Shown piece by piece: positions 1 to 6,693 of a stretch of 6,693 nucleotides of DNA. Origin of the DNA: Synergistaceae bacterium. GTDB taxonomy: Bacteria > Synergistota > Synergistia > Synergistales > Synergistaceae. The notes below the pieces were generated by a model. The model saw only the letters and a list, made by a program, of their open reading frames with translations. It searched no databases and was not told where the DNA came from. Where the stretch lies: positions 1 through 6,693 of the forward strand of contig JAISDQ010000257.1 of assembly GCA_031264605.1 (NCBI GenBank). Reading direction: 5' to 3'. The position numbers were made by a program, and so were the translations under genes. The stretch's first letter is position 1; each line of letters begins with the position of its first letter.

Positions 1-993
1 AGCCTCGCGGACCTCATTATAAAACAGGGCGTGCCGATGTCGCAGATATTGCGGCTTTTTTTGTATTCGCTTCCCGGGGTGATAGCGCTGACGATTCCGA
101 TGAGCTGTCTTCTCGCGTCGCTTCTGGGATTCGGCAATCTGTCGTCCAATTCCGAACTGGTGGCGCTGAAATCCGCCGGAATTTCGTTCGGGAGGATAGT
201 GTCCCCTCTCGTGGCCGCCGGCGTTTTCCTGTCGATTTTCTCCTTCGTCCTGAACGAGACTATAGTTCCCCTGAGCACCAGAGCGGCCGCCAACGTCATG
301 CAGTACGAGATCGCGGGACGGACGCCCCCCGTTTACAGGGACAACGTCTTCATCCGCGACGTGTCGCGCGGGCAGCTCAACCGGATAGTTTATATAAACC
401 GGATTTTGCCGAGGTCCGGAGAGATGAAGGACATACTGGTTCAGGAATTCACGGCGGGACACGTTTCCAGGATAATCGCCGCGCCCTCCGGCTATTGGGA
501 GGACGGCCTGTGGTGGCTTCTCGACGGGCAGGTATTCGAAGTGAAAGAAAATGGAATGGTCGAGATGCTGTTCACGTTCGACAGGCAGAAGCTGAACCTC
601 GATTTCGAGCCGTCACAGGCCGACAAGGATTCCATGGATCCGGAAGAGATGAGCCTCGAAGAATTGTACGTCACCATGCGCAGCGCCGAGAAACAGGGAA
701 ATAACGCGGGGAGGCTCAGGATGATGTTCTACCTCCGCATCGCCGTGCCGTGGGCGTGCGTGGTGCTGGTGCTGGTAGGCGCGGCGGTGGGAAGCCGCCC
801 CCAAAAATCCAGTTCAGGGATGGGCCTGGGGCTCTCGGTAGTGATAGTGTTCTGTTATTACGTGATAATGTCGCTTTGCAAATCACTCGGAGAGGCGAAT
901 TTCGTGTCCGGCATTGTCGCGGCCTGGATACCGAACGCCGTCTTTCTGGCGATAGGCGTTGTTCTCATCAGACGGGCCAACCGGCTTGGCTGA
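1..993 (+). CDS. LptF/LptG-family LPS export permease (5' partial)
   Basis: This is an inner-membrane permease subunit of the Lpt machine. LptF and LptG work with the ATPase LptB to pull LPS out of the inner membrane and pass it through a periplasmic jellyroll domain toward LptA. The frame is open from base 1, and the codons before the first possible start (GTG at 31) already read as family sequence (ADLIIKQGVPMS). The gene therefore begins upstream, and roughly the first transmembrane helix is missing. Of 330 visible residues, helices lie at about 16-46 and 64-85. Between them, residues ~49-62 (SNSELVALKSAGIS) form the conserved cytoplasmic segment that contacts LptB in this family. Residues ~90-235 form the soluble periplasmic domain. 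Three C-terminal helices follow at ~243-264, 274-297 and 303-326, with the family's SSGMGLGL and AAWIPN motifs. LptF and LptG cannot be told apart here, so no symbol is given. lpxI follows after 23 bases. Confidence 0.93.
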   Translation, partial: SLADLIIKQGVPMSQILRLFLYSLPGVIALTIPMSCLLASLLGFGNLSSNSELVALKSAGISFGRIVSPLVAAGVFLSIFSFVLNETIVPLSTRAAANVMQYEIAGRTPPVYRDNVFIRDVSRGQLNRIVYINRILPRSGEMKDILVQEFTAGHVSRIIAAPSGYWEDGLWWLLDGQVFEVKENGMVEMLFTFDRQKLNLDFEPSQADKDSMDPEEMSLEELYVTMRSAEKQGNNAGRLRMMFYLRIAVPWACVVLVLVGAAVGSRPQKSSSGMGLGLSVVIVFCYYVIMSLCKSLGEANFVSGIVAAWIPNAVFLAIGVVLIRRANRLG

Positions 994-999
994 AAATTG

Positions 1000-1005
1000 A
1001 AGGAG
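1000..1005 (+). promoter_or_regulatory. Shine-Dalgarno site of lpxI
   Basis: AAGGAG lies in the 23-base gap after the permease stop codon, 11 bases before the ATG at 1017. The spacing is a little long. The ATG at 1006 and GTG at 1009 are out of the lpxI frame, so the 1017 start is preferred. It also gives the family-typical N-terminus MSVALVAGEG. Confidence 0.7.
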
Positions 1006-1016
1006 ATGGTGGTCGG

Positions 1017-1814
1017 ATGTCCGTTGCGCTGGTAGCTGGAGAAGGTTCCCTGCCGGAGGAAATAGCGTCGCGCCTCGCGGAACGCGGGGAAAAACCCGTC
1101 GTTTACGCGCTGCGGGAGGATTACGGGTTGCTGGACGAATACGCTGAAGCCGTGGTCCCGGTATTGAAGGCGGAACTCGAGGCGTCTCTGGCGGATATGG
1201 CCTTTCGAGGCGTCAAGCGCGTGATGTTCGCGGGTTACGTGCCCAAGACGCTCATCTTTCGTCCCGAGCTGCTGGACAAAATGGCGAAAAAATTGGTCGA
1301 GAGCCTCGAAAACAGGGACGATCACTCGCTGCTGGGCGGCATAGTGTCGGTCTTCGAGAGGGCCGGTTTCGAGGTCGCCGGATACACCGACATACTGAGC
1401 GACCTTCTCGCCCCGTCCGGTTTTATAGCCGGCCGGGAACCCGACGGGACAGAACGCGGCGACGTGGCGTACGGCGTGGAAGTCGCCAAGGTAATCGCCC
1501 CTCTCTCGTTCGGGCAGAGCGTGATAGTGAACCGGCGTTCGGTGGTCGCCGTCGAGGCCATGGAGGGTACCGACGCCGCGATTCTGCGTTCGGCGTCGCT
1601 CTGCAAAAGAGGCGTTCTGGTGAAAATTATCAAACCCGGGCAGGACGCCAGGTTCGACATACCGGTCGTAGGCCCTCAGACGCTGCATTTGATGAAGCGC
1701 GCCGGGCTTTCCTGCCTCGCGGCGCAGGCCGGAAAAACCCTCGTGATGTCGCCGGACGAATTCGCCGCGTCCGCGAGAGAGCTTGGCATAGCGGTCATCG
1801 GAATAGACTGTTGA
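1017..1814 (+). CDS. lpxI: UDP-2,3-diacylglucosamine diphosphatase LpxI
   Basis: LpxI hydrolyses UDP-2,3-diacylglucosamine to lipid X (2,3-diacylglucosamine 1-phosphate) and UMP, the fourth step of lipid A synthesis. It replaces the unrelated enzyme LpxH in many bacteria. The 265-residue product fits the family size (about 270-280). Visible hallmarks are the N-terminal GEGSLPEEIA segment, GVKRVMFAGYV in the first half, DLLAPSGFI before the C-terminal domain, VAVEAMEGTDA (E183-G184-T185-D186), and DIPVVGP starting at D214. D214 probably corresponds to the essential Asp described in Caulobacter LpxI; I infer this from motif position. The frame stays open upstream into the permease gene, giving a longer reading from GTG at 750, but those residues do not resemble LpxI and no ribosome site supports them. 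The stop overlaps the lpxB start by four bases (TTGA), so the two are probably coupled. A cytoplasmic, membrane-associated enzyme is expected. Confidence 0.95.
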   Translation: MSVALVAGEGSLPEEIASRLAERGEKPVVYALREDYGLLDEYAEAVVPVLKAELEASLADMAFRGVKRVMFAGYVPKTLIFRPELLDKMAKKLVESLENRDDHSLLGGIVSVFERAGFEVAGYTDILSDLLAPSGFIAGREPDGTERGDVAYGVEVAKVIAPLSFGQSVIVNRRSVVAVEAMEGTDAAILRSASLCKRGVLVKIIKPGQDARFDIPVVGPQTLHLMKRAGLSCLAAQAGKTLVMSPDEFAASARELGIAVIGIDC

Positions 1815-2955
1815 AATCCGTGTTCGTCAGCGCGGGCGAGGTCTCGGGAGACCATTACGCCGCCTCCGCCGCGAGAGCGCTCAAGAGCAAAGGTTTTCAC
1901 GGCAGGATATACGGGCTGTGCGGGGAAGAGAGCAGAACGGGCGGCATAATCGAGGCCCTGTGGAACAACGATATCCTGCACCTGATGGGCATATCCGAGG
2001 TATTCGGGGCCATAGGGGCTATTTGGAATCTTCTTGGGGAGCTGAAGCGGAATATTTTGAAAACCCGCCCGGACGCCGTGGTGGTGGCGGACAGCCCCGA
2101 TTTCCACCTGCCTCTCGTGAGGTCGCTCCGAAGGAACGGCTACGCCGGAAAGATATTTTACATCGCCCCGCCGTCGGTCTGGGCGTGGAGAAAATACCGG
2201 GCGCGGACTCTCGCGAAATACGTCGACGTCTGTTTTCCGCTGTTTGCCTTCGAACACGACGCGCTGACCGCGCGTGGGTGCGACAGCCGTTGGATGGGAC
2301 ATCCGCTGGTGGAAGAATTTATAAATCCGGACATAAAACGCGGGGAAGTGGTGAAAAATATAACGGGCTCGCCTGTGGGAGACAGGGCAATAGCGGCGCT
2401 TCTTCCGGGAAGCAGGCGAAGCGAGATAGAGCCGCTGTATCCTGTGTTGTCCGCGCTTTATCGGTTGCTGGACGCAAACGGCGCCGCGCCCGTCTTTTCG
2501 GTGGCTCCGGGCTTGAGCGCGGCCGCGAGAAAATTTCTTACAGGCAGGCTCGCGGCGTCCGGCGAGAGGTATTACGAGGGACCCGGGAGGCGGCTCATGG
2601 GCGCGGCCGACGTGGTGGTGGGCGCGAGCGGCACGGCCACCGCGGAGGCGCTTCTGTTGCGGCGTTATATGGTGGTAATGTACAAGGTCAGTTTTTTTTC
2701 GGGCGTCGTCGGACGGCTGTTGCTGCGCGGGGTGAAATTCGCCCTGCCCAATATACTGGCTGGCGAATATTTCTATCCCGAGCTGCTTCAGAAACGCGCC
2801 ACAGCCGAAAACGCCATGGCGTGCGCGTCCGATTGGCTGAACGAAAGCGCGCGGAGGCGGGAGGAGCGCACGCGCGCGATGGATGAACTCGCGGCGAAGA
2901 TGGGACGTCCGGGAGCCGCCGCTTTTTGGGCGGAACAGATTCTGGGGGAGCTGTA

Positions 2956-2956
<1 letters not shown>
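1811..2956 (+). CDS. lpxB: lipid-A-disaccharide synthase LpxB
   Basis: LpxB is a GT19 glycosyltransferase. It condenses lipid X with UDP-2,3-diacylglucosamine to form the beta-1,6 disaccharide 1-phosphate, releasing UDP at the inner face of the inner membrane. The 381-residue length is normal. Motifs in order: SAGEVSGDHYAA (7-18), DSPDFH (94-99, containing the Asp pair that includes the expected catalytic Asp), PPSVWAWR (120-127), GHPLVEE (163-169), LLPGSRRSEIEPLYP (198-211, UDP-binding side), GASGTATAEALL (271-282) and PNILAGEYFYPELLQ (313-327). The chosen start is TTG at 1811, which overlaps the lpxI stop as TTGA and gives the family-like MKSVFVSAGE. Only a weak CGGA at 1799-1802 precedes it, so initiation probably depends on ribosomes terminating on lpxI. 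GTG at 1820 would remove three residues and is a less likely alternative. Its last base is shared with the next start codon. Confidence 0.96.
2944..2950 (+). promoter_or_regulatory. Shine-Dalgarno site of msbA
   Basis: GGGGGAG sits inside the last codons of lpxB, five bases before the ATG at 2956. It supports that start over the in-frame upstream codon at 2926, which would add ten residues (MGGTDSGGAV) lying wholly within lpxB and unlike the family. Confidence 0.7.
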
Positions 2957-4762
<1,806 letters not shown>

Positions 4763-4770
<8 letters not shown>

Positions 4771-6693
4771 CGTACTCGGAAGCTATCTGAGATACGCGAG
4801 GGGCGAATCGAAGGGACGTTCGGCGTGGGATATCCTGATGTTGACGGGCGCTTTGGCCCGCCCTCTGACAGCGGCGAGAAACGCCCTCTACGACCGGGGA
4901 ATTTTTCGCCGGCTCGAACCGCCGCTTCCCGTGATAAGCGTCGGAAACATCTGCAACGGAGGGACCAACAAGACGCCCATGGTCGATATGCTCGCGAGGA
5001 AGCTCACCGGATTCGGCATATCGGTTGGCATCGTGAGCCGCGGCTACAGCGGCATGGTCAAAGAACCCCTGTGGGTCGGCCAGGGTGGGGTAAGCTCCGA
5101 TCGATCAGTCACCGGCGACGAGCCTCTGATGCTTGCGGAGCGCCTGCCGGACGTGAAGGTCGTCGTCTCGCGCGACAGATACGACGGCGTGCGATACCTC
5201 CGCGAACTGGGAGCGGAGGCTGTGGTCGCGGACGACGCCTTTCAGCACAGGAGGATGGGACGCGACCTCGACATAGTGCTCGTGGATTCGACCTGTCCTT
5301 TCGGCAACGGGAAGCTTTTCCCCGCCGGGATAATGCGCGAGAGCCTGGAAGCCCTCGCGCGCGCCGATATGGTGATACTGACGAAAGCCGAACAGGCCAG
5401 GGATAAGCTGGATGAAATAAAAAGAGAAATCTCGGCCTGGATACCCCCCGAATTCATATTCACGGCGCGGGTGGAGATAGAGTCGTGGCTGGAACTCTCG
5501 CGGGACGGCCAATATATTTACGAACACGACGAGTGGGGCGAAACTCCGCCCGAGGGAAAATTCATATCGTTTTCCGCCATAGGCAACCCGCGTAGCTTTT
5601 ACGGGTTTCTCAAATCCATGGGACTGGACGTGGCGCAAAACCGCGCGTTCCGCGATCACCACAGGTTCACGTGGACCGACATAGACATGCTGGAGAGAAT
5701 GGCCGCGGACGCCGGCGCCACCGGATTGGTGTGCACCGAGAAAGACCTTCAGAACATGCCGGATGATTCCGCCATGATATATCCGCTTTACATCCCCCGG
5801 ATAAGGGTGTCCCTCGACGAAGAGGAAAGGTTTTGGAAGCTCGCCGCGAGGATGCTGAAACCGGAGCTGGTCGTGGCGTCGAACGGTTACGGCGAGGACG
5901 CCATAGGTTCGCTTCTCGCCTCGCGCCTCAAGGAGAGGTTCCGCAGCGCCGAGGTCTCGGCTTTCTCGCTGGTCGGGGTCGGGCATGAATACCGCAACCG
6001 CGGGATAGAGGTGATTTCCCCCGACGCCGAGATGCCGAGCGGGGGCATAGTGAAATACTCGATCAGGGAATTGCTTGGGGATTTCAGTCACGGCCTCCGG
6101 CGGTTGATAAAGAGACAGATAGAGGTGTGGAGAGAGTATGAGGGAAGGTTTCGAACGCCCGTATGCGTCGGGGACGTGTATCTGCTGGTGCACACCCTCT
6201 GGGGGCAGGGCCTGTCTCCCCTTCTCGTCGCCACCGCCAAGAGCGCGAAACTGCACGGACACTGGATGGCCGAGCGCCTGATGATGCGGTTCAGGGCGAA
6301 GCGCGTCTGGACGAGAGACGTCGAGACGGCGCGCGATTTGCGGCGCGTCGGCATCGACGCGGTGTTCCGCGGCAATCCCATCATGGACCTCGCGATCGAG
6401 TCGGACGGGGACGACGACCCATGGAGCGGCATGGAGCGCCCACGCGTGCTGCTGCTTCCGGGCAGCAGGCCCAGGGCTTACCGCGACGCGGGGATGCTGA
6501 TGGACACGGCGCGCCTGATATCCGAACATATGAGGTGCGTTTTCCTAATGGTGCTGGCGCCTACGCTAGATATTCGCGAGATGCTGGAGAAAACCGGCTG
6601 CCGGCTTGGAGACGACGGATATATTTCCGCGCCAGGGGTCGAGGCGGCCCTTTACACCGGTTCCGTAGCCTCCGCCGCGTACGGCGCGGATTT
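4763..6693 (+). CDS. lpxK: LpxK (tetraacyldisaccharide 4'-kinase) fused to an LpxB-like glycosyltransferase domain (3' partial)
   Basis: The frame runs without a stop from TTG 4763 to the window end (643 full codons). Residues 1 to ~366 are LpxK, which phosphorylates the 4' position of the lipid A disaccharide to make lipid IVA at the inner membrane. Evidence for LpxK: VISVGNICNGGTNKTP (57-72, P-loop, Lys70), SRGYSG (92-97), GDEP (118-121), ADDAFQHRRMGRDLDIVLVD (156-175, Walker B region), LFPAGIMRE (185-193), DHHRFTWTD (from 298) and TEKD (325-328). The spacings from Lys70 to Asp119 and Asp157 agree with Aquifex LpxK as I recall it (catalytic Asp99, Walker B Asp138). From residue ~368 a second domain starts (separate entry). 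Oddities are Asn69 where the P-loop normally has Gly, and Ala159 in place of Gly in DDGFQH. The gene overlaps msbA by eight bases with a TTG start. About 120 C-terminal residues are probably beyond the window. Confidence 0.93.
5861..6693 (+). other. C-terminal LpxB-related (TIGR03492-like) domain of the LpxK fusion
   Basis: Residues ~368-643 of the fusion protein do not belong to LpxK. They match my memory of the 'lipid-A-disaccharide synthase-related' family (TIGR03492, about 400 residues, function unknown, mostly Cyanobacteria and Deinococcus). Motifs seen are SNGYGED (373-379; NGHGED in the cyanobacterial proteins), MPSGG (424-428), VGDVY (Asp471), ATAKSAK (from 490), GNPIMD (537-542) and LLLPGSRPRAYR (from 563). 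These have parallels in the LpxB of this operon: SAGEVSGD, VADSPD, GHPLVE and LLPGSRRSEI. A GT-B fold using a nucleotide-sugar donor is therefore likely, but donor and acceptor are unknown. The domain follows the last LpxK helix with almost no linker. The expected C-terminal nucleotide-binding part (the equivalent of SGTATAEALL) falls beyond the window end, so activity cannot be judged. Confidence 0.78.

Noticed and set aside
750..1016. Extended N-terminus of lpxI from GTG 750
   Set aside because: These 89 codons overlap the permease's C-terminal helices and are unlike LpxI. The ATG at 1017 has a Shine-Dalgarno site and the family's N-terminus.
994..1016. Possible promoter or terminator between the permease gene and lpxI
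   Set aside because: The gap is only 23 bases and is occupied by the ribosome site. No stem with a T-tract and no convincing -35/-10 pair is visible.
858..1688. Minus-strand open frame of 276 codons opposite lpxI
   Set aside because: Antisense shadow of a well-supported gene, with a low-complexity translation.
1918..2886. Plus-strand open frame in another phase within lpxB
   Set aside because: It has an Arg/Gly-rich translation, lies entirely inside lpxB, and shows no motif.
4825..5406. Plus-strand open frame of 193 codons at the start of lpxK
   Set aside because: It is out of frame with the LpxK motifs and has an Arg-rich translation. The true frame begins at TTG 4763.
5840..5890. LpxK/LpxB-like junction as a sequencing artefact joining two genes
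   Set aside because: The frame stays open, with the last LpxK helix and the first strand of the next domain both intact and no homopolymer run at the join. An artefact cannot be fully excluded without raw reads or relatives.
5105..6529. Minus-strand open frame of 474 codons opposite the lpxK fusion
   Set aside because: It is a shadow of the plus-strand gene, whose LpxK and LpxB-like motifs are clear. The antisense translation looks like no known family.

Overview
The window is a tightly packed plus-strand operon for making and exporting lipid A (the membrane anchor of lipopolysaccharide), so it comes from a diderm bacterium. The genes in order are: a 5'-truncated LptF/LptG-family permease (1-993), lpxI (1017-1814), lpxB (1811-2956), an MsbA-type ABC exporter (2956-4770), and a 3'-truncated gene (4763 to the window end). 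That last gene encodes LpxK fused in frame to a second, LpxB-like glycosyltransferase domain. Apart from 23 bases between the first two genes there is no non-coding DNA. The later junctions overlap by 4, 1 and 8 bases, which suggests one transcript with translational coupling. No promoter, terminator, RNA gene, mobile element or CRISPR array is visible.

Functionally, LpxI cleaves UDP-2,3-diacylglucosamine to lipid X and UMP. LpxB joins lipid X to a second UDP-2,3-diacylglucosamine to give the disaccharide 1-phosphate. LpxK adds the 4'-phosphate, MsbA flips the lipid across the inner membrane, and the LptF/G permease helps extract finished LPS for transport to the outer membrane. The window therefore covers consecutive steps of the Raetz pathway plus two transport steps.

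The most notable item is the last gene. Its first ~366 residues are a complete LpxK. With almost no linker, residue ~368 begins a domain resembling the uncharacterised 'lipid-A-disaccharide synthase-related' family (TIGR03492 as I recall it, known mainly from Cyanobacteria and Deinococcus). The operon thus carries a true LpxB plus a second LpxB-like domain tied to the kinase. The LpxK P-loop also reads GGTNKT rather than the usual GGTGKT.

The organism is inferred, not proven. The DNA is GC-rich by eye yet uses ATA (Ile) and AGG (Arg) codons freely. It has LpxI instead of LpxH and a compact lpxI-lpxB-msbA-lpxK order. I associate this combination with Synergistota (Synergistetes), but another deep-branching diderm lineage is possible.
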